A stretch of 22,408 nt of DNA, taken from the NCBI GenBank assembly GCA_017504735.1, contig JAFVQP010000119.1, forward strand, positions 1-22,408, written 5' to 3'. Made by a program: the position numbers and the translations under genes. Below, in pieces: positions 1 to 7,272 of this stretch. Numbering within the stretch: the stretch's first letter is position 1; the number at the start of each line of letters is the position of its first letter. The DNA is from Clostridia bacterium (lineage in GTDB: Bacteria > Bacillota_A > Clostridia > Christensenellales > Borkfalkiaceae). Under the pieces are notes generated by a model, which had not been told where the DNA came from, made no database searches, and worked only from the letters and a program-made list of their open reading frames with translations.

Positions 1-1529
1 ATTGCTTCTTCTACAACCTCTTCCACCACTTCTTCAGCAGGTTCTTCAATTGCTTCTTCTACAACTTCTTCAGCAGGTTCTTCGATTGCCTCTTCCACCA
101 CTTCTTCAGCAGGTTCTTCGATTGCTTCTTCTACAACCTCTTCCACCACTTCTTCAGCAGGTTCTTCGATTGCCTCTTCCACCACTTCTTCAGCAGGTTC
201 TTCAATTGCCTCTTCCACAACCTCTTCTACCACTTCTTCGACGATCTCTTCTACGATTTCCTCGATGATTTCTTCCACGACGTCCTCAACAACCTCTTCG
301 ATGATTTCCTCGGGAACATCTTCTTCCATAACGGCTTCTACAATTTCCTCAACCGCTTCTTCAATCGTTTCTTCTACAATATCCTCAACGATATCTTCCA
401 CAACTTCTTCGATTGCTTCGACGATTTCTTCCTCGTCATAATCCTCCACAATCTCATCAATCACGTCGTAAGTCACCGCTTCACCATTGCGGCACATTAC
501 GTTCCATTCCTTCACAACTGCAGCAACCGCCGCGCTAGCATCCGCCGAACGAGCCGCACGCGCCATATCAAGGTATTGCAAGCCAAGCTTACGCAATCTC
601 TTGGTCATTTCACCTTCTTCGCTGTTCAAGTCACACCCAAAGCCGATCTGTCCGCCTGCGCAAGCCGTTACCTCCACGTAGTCGTACGCTTTCGCACCCG
701 ACTGTACGTCTGCCATCACCGCCGCTGCTTCGTCCAAGCTATCTACCACGGCAAAATTCCACGTTTCACCGTCCAAATCCAAACAAACCTCACGGCGCGC
801 CTTATTATCGTATAAACCACAGTAACCGAATTTACGGAAGGAGTTTTGTGTTTTATCCTTCGTCAAGCAACGTGCAACCGCTTCCGCATCGCCGCCGCTT
901 GCCGCCGCGATATAACTTGCACCCGACCCAACGCCAAAAGGCGCTTCCAAAGCCGCTTTCTTCATCAAACGAACGTTAATCCCCGTCGCGCTCAAAAGCT
1001 GTCCAAGTTCATCCAACGTCAACACAATGTCCACGCCAGGTTCCATCTTCTTCGCTTCACCCATTTCCAAGGCAATCACACGGATTTTCTTGTCGGACAT
1101 TTGCATGCTGTAATATTTTTTCAACAGCTTCGCGCATACACTTGTTGCAGAAGGCAAAAGTTTTGCCGCCGTTTCAGGATACTCGTTTTTCGCAAGCTCT
1201 ACCCACTTTGCGCATTCAGACGAGAAGAGAGGCAACCCTTCTCCCGTATCCTTTGCCTGCTGTAAAGCCTTCACACGCATCAAAGTCAACGCATCAAACG
1301 CAATCGCACTGTCCACAACCACGTCCGCGCCAAGCATCGTCAAAGCCGCCACAACTTTCCCTACGGCATCTTCGCCACGGTAAAGCCCAAAATATTCACC
1401 AATGGAAACGCGTACGGCAGGAGAAATTTGCACAATCAAAAAATTTCTTTTTTTGCTAGCCGAAAACAACTTGCAAGCGTTTACCAAATCCTCACTCTCA
1501 CACATAAATTCCACGATATTATCGCTCAT
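1..1529 (-). CDS. [FeFe]-hydrogenase H-domain-like protein lacking two H-cluster cysteines, with acidic repeat tail (partial)
   Basis: Read from ATG at 1529 (GGAGG 7 nt upstream); another in-frame ATG at 1535 abuts the ribosome site and is less likely. The frame is open to the window edge, 509 codons so far. Residues 35-300 follow the large-subunit C-terminal domain of iron-only hydrogenases: SPAVR (36-40), GEYFG, GLPLFSSECAKWV (98-110), EAKK (158-161), DIVLTLDEL, GVGSGASYI, YDYVEVTACAGG (282-293). There is no N-terminal ferredoxin domain. In the active family four Cys hold the [4Fe4S]-diiron cluster. Here the first (C106) and third (C290) remain, while the second is Gly157 and the fourth Gln294; the proton-relay Cys is Glu105. 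Catalysis is therefore unlikely; a sensory, scaffold or assembly role is a guess. From about residue 355 the chain becomes an almost pure Glu/Val/Ile/Ala/Pro tail. Frame and family are clear; function is unknown. Confidence 0.85.
   Translation of the reverse strand, partial: MSDNIVEFMCESEDLVNACKLFSASKKRNFLIVQISPAVRVSIGEYFGLYRGEDAVGKVVAALTMLGADVVVDSAIAFDALTLMRVKALQQAKDTGEGLPLFSSECAKWVELAKNEYPETAAKLLPSATSVCAKLLKKYYSMQMSDKKIRVIALEMGEAKKMEPGVDIVLTLDELGQLLSATGINVRLMKKAALEAPFGVGSGASYIAAASGGDAEAVARCLTKDKTQNSFRKFGYCGLYDNKARREVCLDLDGETWNFAVVDSLDEAAAVMADVQSGAKAYDYVEVTACAGGQIGFGCDLNSEEGEMTKRLRKLGLQYLDMARAARSADASAAVAAVVKEWNVMCRNGEAVTYDVIDEIVEDYDEEEIVEAIEEVVEDIVEDIVEETIEEAVEEIVEAVMEEDVPEEIIEEVVEDVVEEIIEEIVEEIVEEVVEEVVEEAIEEPAEEVVEEAIEEPAEEVVEEVVEEAIEEPAEEVVEEAIEEPAEEVVEEAIEEPAEEVVEEVVEEA
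20..216. repeat. 36-bp in-frame tandem repeats encoding the acidic tail
   Basis: A shared core (TCTTCAGCAGGTTCTTC on the plus strand) starts at 31, 67, 103, 151 and 187, so spacings are 36, 36, 48 and 36 bp. Each 36-bp unit encodes EEPAEEVVEEAI in the minus-strand protein; the 48-bp interval contains one extra EEVV. Less regular EE(V/I)(V/I) units continue up to about 470. All spacings are multiples of 12 bp, so unit gain or loss keeps the frame. The array may continue past the left edge. Confidence 0.9.
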
Positions 1530-1602
1530 TTTCATCCTCCTTTTTTCATACACCTCACGCGCGCACGCACGCCGTTTAGTGATTATATACATATTTTTAT
1601 TT

Positions 1603-1631
1603 ATTATAACATAAGTTCTTCCGTTTTTCAA
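1603..1631 (-). promoter_or_regulatory. Sigma-A type promoter of the hydrogenase-like gene
   Basis: On the minus strand the -35 box TTGAAA (1626-1631) and -10 box TATAAT (1603-1608) are separated by exactly 17 bp. The predicted start is about 70 nt upstream of the ATG at 1529. With the terminator at 1703-1734, this makes the gene a transcription unit separate from dut-trmB. Confidence 0.8.
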
Positions 1632-1702
1632 GACCCCAACGCAAAATATTTTGTCGTTTTTACAACTTTTTTTCATTTTTTTATCGTATGCACAAACGGG
1701 CA

Positions 1703-1734
1703 TAAAAAAAATTGCGCCCCGCAAGGAACGCAAT
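1703..1734 (-). terminator. Rho-independent terminator after trmB
   Basis: On the minus strand ATTGCGTTCC, loop TTGC and GGGGCGCAAT form a 10-bp stem (two G-T pairs) at 1711-1734. A run of eight T follows at 1704-1711. It lies about 40 nt after the trmB stop codon. Confidence 0.85.
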
Positions 1735-1775
1735 CTAATTTTACTTGTAAAAATTACCGCGACGCGCGGATACGC

Positions 1776-2462
1776 TTACACGTTCACCGCTTCTACACGA
1801 TGGATAGGCAAACCGCGCTCTACCCACTTTTGCTCGTATTCGGTAACGATATTCCATTCAGGATTGCCATCTTCGTGCAAATTATACGTCACCTTTTCAA
1901 GGTCAAACCCCATCGCCTTATATTCTTCCAACGAGAAATCGAAAAAATCCCTATCATCCGTCTTTTGCAGGATTTTACCACCCTTTTTCAACAGCTTTTT
2001 ATACACCGCTAAGAAATTGCGGTGGGTCAAACGTTGCGTCGCATACCCAAGCTTGGGCAACGGAGTCGAAAAGTTAAGGTAAATGCAATCCAAGCTCCCC
2101 TCAGGGATATAGCAAGGCAAACATTCCGCACGAATATTGAGGAAACGCACGTTTTCCACACCCGCTTTTTTCACCTCTTCCATCGGGGTGAGAATTACGT
2201 TACTCATCTTTTCAAGGGCAAGATAATTCACGTCAGGATTTTGCTGTGCAAGCGCAATCACAAAGCCGCCTTTTCCACAGCCAATTTCAAGAGCGACAGG
2301 ATTATTGTTCCCAAAAACGGTAGGAAAATCAATCAACGCGCGAAAATTTTCCGCCGCCTCTTTCATGTTCAAAATACCATTTGCACCCTGAACAAGGAGC
2401 AAATCCCCACACGCTTCCATACGCGCTTCAAAATTTCTCTTTTTTCTCATTCTCATCGACAT
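1776..2462 (-). CDS. trmB: tRNA (guanine-N7-)-methyltransferase family protein with divergent catalytic motif
   Basis: 228 aa, normal length for TrmB, the SAM-dependent enzyme that makes m7G46 in tRNA. Visible family features: basic start RMRKKRNFEARME, SAM-binding EIGCGKGGF (59-67), NFRALIDF, KTDDRDFFDFSLEEY (167-181), and TEYE (207-210) near the C-terminus. The usual motif FSDPWPKKRHxKRRLT reads FSTPLPK-LGYATQRLT here (131-146). Thus the conserved Asp is Thr133, Trp is Leu135, His is Tyr140 and the second basic residue is Gln143. Those positions are implicated in tRNA binding or catalysis in characterised TrmB, so activity is uncertain. It follows dut by 44 bp, in the same operon. A GAGG-type ribosome site lies about 10 nt before the ATG. 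Family assignment is confident, activity is not. Confidence 0.85.
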   Translation of the reverse strand: MSMRMRKKRNFEARMEACGDLLLVQGANGILNMKEAAENFRALIDFPTVFGNNNPVALEIGCGKGGFVIALAQQNPDVNYLALEKMSNVILTPMEEVKKAGVENVRFLNIRAECLPCYIPEGSLDCIYLNFSTPLPKLGYATQRLTHRNFLAVYKKLLKKGGKILQKTDDRDFFDFSLEEYKAMGFDLEKVTYNLHEDGNPEWNIVTEYEQKWVERGLPIHRVEAVNV

Positions 2463-2506
2463 AATCGTAAAACCTCTATTGTTTGTATAACCGCAATCAA
2501 TTTTCC

Positions 2507-2947
2507 TTACTTGGTACCCGTACTGCCAAAACCGCCAACTCCGCGTACAGTGTCGGACAATTCCGCTTCTTCCACAAATTCCGCCTTCAAGAAGGGCGCA
2601 ATCACCAGCTGTGCAATTCTTTCCATCGGAGCAATACGTTGTTCCACCGCAGAATGATTATGCAAGGCAACCATCACTTCTCCGCGATAATCGGCATCTA
2701 CCACACCCACCTTGTTCGCAGGCGCAAGCCCACGCTTCGACGCCAAACCGCTACGCGCATAAATCAGCCCTGCATACCCTTCGGGTATTTCCAAAGCCAA
2801 CCCCGTGTGGATAAGTTTCGTTTCATTCGGTAAAATCACGATATCCTCGTCCGCAATTACGTACAAATCCGCACCAGCGGAAAAAGCGGAACCATAAGTA
2901 GGCAACACCGCGCGTTCGTCTAATTTTTTAACAGCAACCTTCGGCAT
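2507..2947 (-). CDS. dut: dUTP diphosphatase (dUTPase)
   Basis: 146 aa, standard length of trimeric dUTPases, which hydrolyse dUTP to dUMP and pyrophosphate, keeping uracil out of DNA and supplying dUMP for dTMP synthesis. All five family motifs are present in order: SAGADL (23-28), ARSGLASK (64-71), GVVDADYRGE (81-90, catalytic Asp84), MERIAQLV (108-115) and the glycine-rich RGVGGFGSTG (135-144) that closes over the active site. The ATG at 2947 has GGAG about 9 nt upstream and a near-consensus promoter. It is first in the dut-trmB operon. dUTPases also occur in phages, but the separation from the phage block by repeats and the pairing with trmB argue for a host gene. Confidence 0.95.
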   Translation of the reverse strand: MPKVAVKKLDERAVLPTYGSAFSAGADLYVIADEDIVILPNETKLIHTGLALEIPEGYAGLIYARSGLASKRGLAPANKVGVVDADYRGEVMVALHNHSAVEQRIAPMERIAQLVIAPFLKAEFVEEAELSDTVRGVGGFGSTGTK

Positions 2948-2986
2948 ACTATTCTCCTATTCATTGTGTAATTTATTGACTGTTAT

Positions 2987-3015
2987 ATTGTACCATAATT
3001 TTACGCTTTTGTCAA
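2987..3015 (-). promoter_or_regulatory. Sigma-A promoter of dut-trmB
   Basis: Minus-strand TTGACA (3010-3015) and TACAAT (2987-2992) are spaced by exactly 17 bp, 40 bp before the dut start. It is one of the closest matches to the sigma-A consensus in the window, implying constitutive expression. Confidence 0.85.
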
Positions 3016-3020
3016 CCAAT

Positions 3021-3312
3021 CTCCAAGATAATCTTGGAGCTAGTCAAGCGTCTTTTCCCTCGTGTTTTTAATTAGTTTCTCACATACCCGTAAATTGATA
3101 TACGCAATCCCCTACAAAAACGAACGATGACACTCACTACAAGGTCAAGCGGAACGCGCACCTGCCCCCGTGTAAGAGGAGACGACTTGCAACAGCAATC
3201 CAAAAAGATTGTCATACCATGCGGAGCATAGCGCAGTCGAGCGTATCCCCTCACTCCACTTTTCGACGCGTCGTCATACCGAGCGGAGCATAGCGCAGTC
3301 GAGCGTATCCCC
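3021..3312. repeat. Intergenic repeat mosaic, left flank of phage block
   Basis: No gene is supported here. The segment holds: a 9-bp perfect inverted repeat CTCCAAGAT/ATCTTGGAG at 3021-3039; a stretch (about 3049-3150) alignable to 13084-13180 on the right flank; a CCTGCCCCC...GAGGAGACGACTTGC unit at 3165-3195 resembling 13009-13040; and two tandem copies of a unit beginning GTCATACC and ending GAGCGTATCCC (about 3211-3250 and 3275-3312). The last two differ mainly in CATGCGG versus CGAGCGG. Such palindromic intergenic units are typical of Clostridia chromosomes. Short ORFs read across this segment are not credible. Confidence 0.75.
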
Positions 3313-3323
3313 CAGCCAACTCG

Positions 3324-3815
3324 TTAATGTGCTTGTTCATAGAAATAATCATACAGCGCCGCATACAATTCCCCCAAATACTGTGGTGCAACCTTATCCA
3401 ATTGAAACGCCGCAAGCAAGCCTGTATAATCGTTCCCATACTCACTTTCGTAAAAGCTTTTCACGATTCTCAAACGTTCTTCCATCGGCAACGAATAATC
3501 AACCTCGTAATTCATAGAAGATATATCCGACTGATTCGCTTTCATTGAGTAGTGCAAATAGAAGAGTAAGCATTCTTTAATCAATTCCACTTCACGTTCA
3601 TATTCTTCAGTCAAGCGCTCCTTCGTCAGATCATAAAGTCCCGAATGAAACACCCCATTTTTTACCAACTTATGTTTCTCTTTGCGCAACCTCTCCTGCA
3701 ACTGCCTGTATAAGCGATTTTTCTTTTGCTGCGCCGTCCGCACCGTTTGCAACTGCCCTTTGGACAGCAAAGCAAACTGTACTTTTGTAAATTCAATAAT
3801 ATCAATAATCTCCAT
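3324..3815 (-). CDS. Hypothetical protein, last gene of the phage head module
   Basis: 163 aa from ATG 3815, preceded by GAGG and GGGAG ribosome-site candidates. A longer reading from a TTG at 3920 has no good ribosome site and gives an unlikely Gly/Arg-rich start, so it is not used. The product appears mostly alpha-helical and charged: a Lys/Arg-rich stretch at about 25-50 (KNRLYRQLQERLRKEKHK), then a Glu-rich helix (RLTEEYEREVELIKECLLFYL) and a C-terminus rich in Tyr and Leu (YLGELYAALYDYFYEQ). No family is recognised. It occupies the place where P22-like phages encode tail-needle or completion proteins, but nothing in the sequence proves that. It is separated from the hub gene by 97 bp containing two hairpins. 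Confidence 0.7.
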   Translation of the reverse strand: MEIIDIIEFTKVQFALLSKGQLQTVRTAQQKKNRLYRQLQERLRKEKHKLVKNGVFHSGLYDLTKERLTEEYEREVELIKECLLFYLHYSMKANQSDISSMNYEVDYSLPMEERLRIVKSFYESEYGNDYTGLLAAFQLDKVAPQYLGELYAALYDYFYEQAH

Positions 3816-3847
3816 GTTCTCCCATCCTCGTAATATTGTCAAAAATC

Positions 3848-3899
3848 TTACCACTTGATGGTAAAATCCATAGGCGGCACGCCTAATAGGCACACCGCC
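3848..3899 (-). other. Two hairpins between hub gene and 163-aa gene
   Basis: In minus-strand order: GGCGGTGTGCC, TATTA, GGCGTGCCGCC (11 pairs with G-T wobbles, 3873-3899), then TTACCA, TCAAG, TGGTAA (3848-3864) followed by GATTTTT. The second could be a weak terminator or attenuator reducing expression of the 163-aa gene; the first could stabilise the upstream mRNA end. Structure is seen by base pairing only; function is inferred. Confidence 0.5.
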
Positions 3900-3912
3900 G
3901 CCACAACACACC

Positions 3913-5280
3913 TCAAGCAAATATATTGTACTCTACCTGCACGCTCGTCACTTTGGTTGCTCTATCCAAAACAAACGACATATGAAAACGTTCTCCATAT
4001 CCCGCTCGATTAAACTTAATTTCCGCAACCCCTTGATAAAACTCCAAGGACTCCGTCCTACTGACTCCATCTCCTAAAATGGATATAGTAGCATGTCCTT
4101 CCCCATACACACGTATGCATTTCAGTTGCTTCTTTCCCGTCCAACCAAAATCCGTCTCATGCGCATCGAAACGGCTATCATACCAACGCGTTCCCTTATC
4201 CGTCAGTTGACAAAGATACTTCGATTTATCCGTAAACAGCACCCTGCCATCTTCACCGCGCCCTAAGAGATTTAAATCATCCATAAAGAAATACGACTTC
4301 CCGTCCCGAGATACAACAATCGTGGTCATCTTCCCATCCAATCGCTGATATTGGATCATCGGTCGATCTTTCCATACGGAACACCCTTCCAATCCCGTTT
4401 CCTCCGTCGGAAAATACACGTCCAAGTCCAATCGTTCCACCTTTTTCCCACTCAAACGGTGCAAACCGTTTCTCGCAAGGAAATAAATGGCATGTTCGCA
4501 CTTACACACCGTACGGGAGAAAATATCCCCGCCTGTATAATCCAACTGCTCCGCGTAAAATCTAGCCGGCTCACCACCCGCCTTCAAACGGACAATCCCG
4601 CTCCTGAAAAAGATGTACAACGCATCATCATAGGCCTTCATCGCAACAATTTCGCCCCCGCAATTCGGAAACTCAATCGAACCGCCCTCGTCCACCGACT
4701 CATCGAAATTCGTAAAATCCTCAGGCGCGGAATATTTCACAATCCCTTCACGCATCGCCACAAAAATACGATGTTTAAACAAAGCCCCCGCCGACAGCGT
4801 ACCCACATCAATCGGCGTAACGTATCCGCCATCCAAACTCGCCAATAAAAAGCCTTTTCTTGTACACAACGCAAGCCTACCCCCTTCTTTCGTTTGCACG
4901 AAAAACGGTACGACCTTCACACGATTTACCGCAAGATTATAAAACCCTTGCTCTCTCGGCTTGTAGTAAAGAAAACTCCCCGCCTTCGTAATAAGATAAT
5001 AATCATCCTCATACGATTGAGAGCCACGGTTCACCTTTACGCTCCCCACCTCTAAAAGGTCGGCAAAATTGCAGTTAATCTGATTTCCCTCACTATCAAT
5101 CAAATACTCCCATTCGGGTAAAGTTTGCAAAATTCCTTCACTGCAATCGCAATTCACCACTTCGTCTGGCTTAATGAAAAGCCCCGAAGCATTTCTATCA
5201 GCGGTAAAACGCATCGTTACACACCGCGTGCGTATACCCGTCCCCGAGGTGCGCGGCTTACTTCTTTGCATTCTAATCAT
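3913..5280 (-). CDS. Phage tail-hub / packaged-DNA stabilisation-like protein (P22 gp10 position)
   Basis: 455 aa from ATG 5280, which overlaps the adaptor stop as ATGA and has GAGG 8 nt upstream; a GTG at 5286 is less likely. The sequence consists of repeating short beta-strand units with Gly/Asp turns, as in beta-propellers: for example LFKHRIFVAMREGIVKYSAPEDFTNF, IVAMKAYDDALYIFFRSGIVRL and HAIYFLARNGLHRL. This, its length, and its place right after the adaptor resemble the P22 gp10 class that plugs the portal and keeps packaged DNA in place. Cys pairs (NCDCSEG, VCKCEH) are present. The C-terminal third (KCIRVYGEGHATISILGDG...) looks like a separate beta domain. Phage structural role is likely; the exact gp10 equivalence is by position and fold impression. 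Confidence 0.7.
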   Translation of the reverse strand: MIRMQRSKPRTSGTGIRTRCVTMRFTADRNASGLFIKPDEVVNCDCSEGILQTLPEWEYLIDSEGNQINCNFADLLEVGSVKVNRGSQSYEDDYYLITKAGSFLYYKPREQGFYNLAVNRVKVVPFFVQTKEGGRLALCTRKGFLLASLDGGYVTPIDVGTLSAGALFKHRIFVAMREGIVKYSAPEDFTNFDESVDEGGSIEFPNCGGEIVAMKAYDDALYIFFRSGIVRLKAGGEPARFYAEQLDYTGGDIFSRTVCKCEHAIYFLARNGLHRLSGKKVERLDLDVYFPTEETGLEGCSVWKDRPMIQYQRLDGKMTTIVVSRDGKSYFFMDDLNLLGRGEDGRVLFTDKSKYLCQLTDKGTRWYDSRFDAHETDFGWTGKKQLKCIRVYGEGHATISILGDGVSRTESLEFYQGVAEIKFNRAGYGERFHMSFVLDRATKVTSVQVEYNIFA

Positions 5281-5828
5281 ATCCACCGCCTCGAACCCAA
5301 TCGCTTACACTTTTCCGTATGATAAATCGTAGCAATCAAATCCTTCCATTTTCTATCCCACTCAGCAGCTTCCGCAACCAAGCCTTCGCCCAAGCAATAC
5401 TCAGATAAAGTCCCATACACCAAAATACTATCCGAACTAAGCAGGTCAAAATCACATTCCTCATCTAACTCTTTCACCCTTGGCGTATAGGTATAATGTA
5501 CCTTCACGACCCCAGGTGTCGTTTTGATGTATTTCGCATACACCGTATAAGCAATCGGTTCCCCGTAAATATCCGTTACGCCGAGGATTCGGACGGGCGA
5601 ATTTCCCAGCGTAGAAAAATCCACGCGTCCCGACATCGCATACACTTCATCCTCCGCATGCAAAGGCACGTAATCTAACGCCAAACTGCACTCTGCAAGG
5701 TGAAATGCCGACAACAGTCTTTCCGCTTGCCGTTTCATTGCATTTGATTCCCCCTCAAAATAGGCAGACACTTCCTCATCAATCCCTAAAATTTTTGCCG
5801 CCAACAGCACAATTTCTCTTACCGTCAT
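5277..5828 (-). CDS. Phage head-tail adaptor/connector protein (P22 gp4-like)
   Basis: 183 aa. The N-terminal half is helical (VREIVLLAAKILGIDEEVSAYF..., MKRQAERLLSAFHLAECSLALDY). The middle is a beta-rich insertion (VDFSTLGNSPVRILGVTDIYGEPIAYTVYAKYIKTTPGVVKVHYTYTP) and the end is helical (LVYGTLSEYCLGEGLVAEAAEWDRKWKDLIATI). This helix-beta-helix layout and size match the adaptors that bind below the portal in tailed phages. Genes on both sides (capsid before, hub after, ATGA overlap) support the role. The ATG at 5828 has AAAGGAGAG upstream. A highly structured 169-nt leader precedes it. Alternative: another head-completion protein. Confidence 0.7.
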   Translation of the reverse strand: MTVREIVLLAAKILGIDEEVSAYFEGESNAMKRQAERLLSAFHLAECSLALDYVPLHAEDEVYAMSGRVDFSTLGNSPVRILGVTDIYGEPIAYTVYAKYIKTTPGVVKVHYTYTPRVKELDEECDFDLLSSDSILVYGTLSEYCLGEGLVAEAAEWDRKWKDLIATIYHTEKCKRLGSRRWI

Positions 5829-5997
5829 ACATTCTCTCCTTTCTCACAGCTGATCATAAAATCAGCCCCGCCACACTCGCCAAAAAAACGGCCATTCTTG
5901 CGGCAGGGCTTCATTCTTTTTACAATTCAACGCATACCTGGGCACCCCATATCATAAAATCACGCCCTCTTTTCGCCTCGTTGAATTGCAGTAAACT
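5829..5997 (-). other. Structured intergenic leader between capsid and adaptor genes
   Basis: Three inverted repeats are visible. CAATTCAACG (5923-5932) pairs with CGTTGAATTG (5979-5988). AGCCCCGCCACA (5864-5875) pairs with TGCGGCAGGGCT (5899-5910) through 12 consecutive pairs, counting G-T. GCTGAT/ATCAGC lies at 5849-5866. A copy of the ATTCAACGCATACCTG motif lies at 5925-5940. There is no T-run after the hairpins on the minus strand, so a simple terminator is unlikely; RNA processing, stability or setting the capsid-to-adaptor ratio are possible roles. Confidence 0.55.
5925..5940 (-). repeat. Copy 1 of 16-nt junction motif
   Basis: ATTCAACGCATACCTG, identical to 7229-7244. On the minus strand it lies about 58 nt after the capsid stop. 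Shorter relatives sit at 10406-10419 and 18485-18499. Confidence 0.7.
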
Positions 5998-7164
5998 TTA
6001 CGCCTCAGTGATACCCATAAGCGCGCCCTGCGCACTAGGATTTTCACACATAAGCTCGGCATATTTCACCAAAGTAGCCGTATAGACAGGCTTACCGGGA
6101 ACCTGTTTCAAAATTTTCCCATCTTCGCCTTCCAACCACTGCCAATCGCAAAGCTGATGGATCTTAAAATGATTGGTATTCAGCAAATACATCGTACCGG
6201 CAGGGCAGAAACGATCAGCAACGACAGGGATACCGTTAAAGCTAATTGCCTTAAAACCACCCTCAATTTCCACGGTAGGAAGGCTGACTTGGTTTTTCTT
6301 GTAATATTCGCACAAGGCACGTCTTACCCCCCAGGAGCAAACGATGAAGTCCACTTTTTCACCCGAAATTTCCTCAATCGTATCCATTGCTTTTTGAATT
6401 GCGCTTTCCGAAATTTCGCCTACATCTGTTTTTTTGTACGGCTTCATTACGGTAGCCGTTCTATCCAAGCCGTAAATATTTGCATCCGAGAAAATCGCGC
6501 CCAAGCCCGTCAATTCGTTGTTACCAGACCCCTGCAAACAAATATAACCCGTCGCAGGAATCATAGAAGAGGTAATATCCGAACCATCGATATACACGGT
6601 ATTATTCACTCTATCCACACCGACCACCTTACGTTTCGAAATCGCCGCAACCTCACTGCCGTTTTGATCGCAAACGCTAATCAACATACCTTCCGCAATC
6701 GCAGCCGTGCTATCCACCTTAATGCTGTTTGCCGTCACCGACTTAATCGATGCCACTTTACCCGTACCGTCACCGAAAAGCATACGGCCAAAATTAAACG
6801 ATGCGCTCTTAACAAGGGCTTCCATTTCATCGTTGAGCAAATTCACAAACGCGCCCTCATTATTCGCAGACGCACGGATTGCCTTATCGGAAATCTCAAT
6901 CGTACCGTATAAGTTTTTCAAGGTCGCCGTAAGCTGCGCATAATCACTGGAAGATGCACTAGGAAGGGCACCCGTTTCCGTACCTGCGCTAATACCGCCG
7001 CTGACGCCGATTCTCACCGCCTTTTTCACCTCTTTGCCCACCACGTTCGCAGTCGTTTGCTGAATACGCGCAAGCAAAGGGTTCGTTTTCATATTCAACG
7101 CATCCGTAATTGCGTTTAAGTAAAAAGATTTTAATGCGCTATCTGCGCTTTGAAGTGTTACCAT
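5998..7164 (-). CDS. Phage major capsid protein
   Basis: 388 aa. The start VTLQSADSALKSFYLNAITDALNMKTNPLLARIQQTT, the early glycine-rich stretch (GVSGGISAGTETGALPSASS), the segment LKNLYGTIEISDKAIRAS and the ending (MYLLNTNHFKIHQLCDWQWLEGEDGKILKQVPGKPVYTATLVKYAELMCENPSAQGALMGI) are typical of HK97-fold capsid proteins in Firmicutes phages. Residues about 140-205 (KSVTANSIKVDSTAAIAEGMLISVCDQNGSEVAAI...NTVYIDGSDI) look like a beta-barrel insertion domain. It follows the scaffold gene and precedes the adaptor. The ATG at 7164 has AGGAG 8 nt upstream. The frame is intact, so capsid protein could still be made. Confidence 0.85.
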   Translation of the reverse strand: MVTLQSADSALKSFYLNAITDALNMKTNPLLARIQQTTANVVGKEVKKAVRIGVSGGISAGTETGALPSASSSDYAQLTATLKNLYGTIEISDKAIRASANNEGAFVNLLNDEMEALVKSASFNFGRMLFGDGTGKVASIKSVTANSIKVDSTAAIAEGMLISVCDQNGSEVAAISKRKVVGVDRVNNTVYIDGSDITSSMIPATGYICLQGSGNNELTGLGAIFSDANIYGLDRTATVMKPYKKTDVGEISESAIQKAMDTIEEISGEKVDFIVCSWGVRRALCEYYKKNQVSLPTVEIEGGFKAISFNGIPVVADRFCPAGTMYLLNTNHFKIHQLCDWQWLEGEDGKILKQVPGKPVYTATLVKYAELMCENPSAQGALMGITEA

Positions 7165-7228
7165 ATATTTTTTCTCCTATTTTCTCAAAATTTTTGTTTT
7201 TTTGCTGTAAAATACAGCTAATTTTGGT

Positions 7229-7250
7229 ATTCAACGCATACCTGCCCCCA
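7229..7250 (-). repeat. Copy 2 of junction motif, with short hairpin
   Basis: ATTCAACGCATACCTG (7229-7244) matches 5925-5940 and continues into CCCCC-ATCGAAC-GGGGG, a 5-bp hairpin at 7245-7261. It sits 22 nt downstream of the scaffold stop on the minus strand. A second hairpin, GCTGTA/TACAGC, is at 7205-7219. No terminator T-run follows on the minus strand. Confidence 0.7.
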
Positions 7251-7272
7251 TCGAACGGGGGAAAATGCCTAA

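Noticed and set aside
20..216. Possible CRISPR array because of 36-bp spacing
   Set aside because: The whole unit repeats, with no unique spacers, and it is an in-frame coding repeat.
2..268. Plus-strand Leu/Gln-rich repeat ORF (LLQQVL...)
   Set aside because: It is the antisense reading of the acidic tail of the minus-strand hydrogenase-like gene; it has no ribosome site and no protein-like composition.
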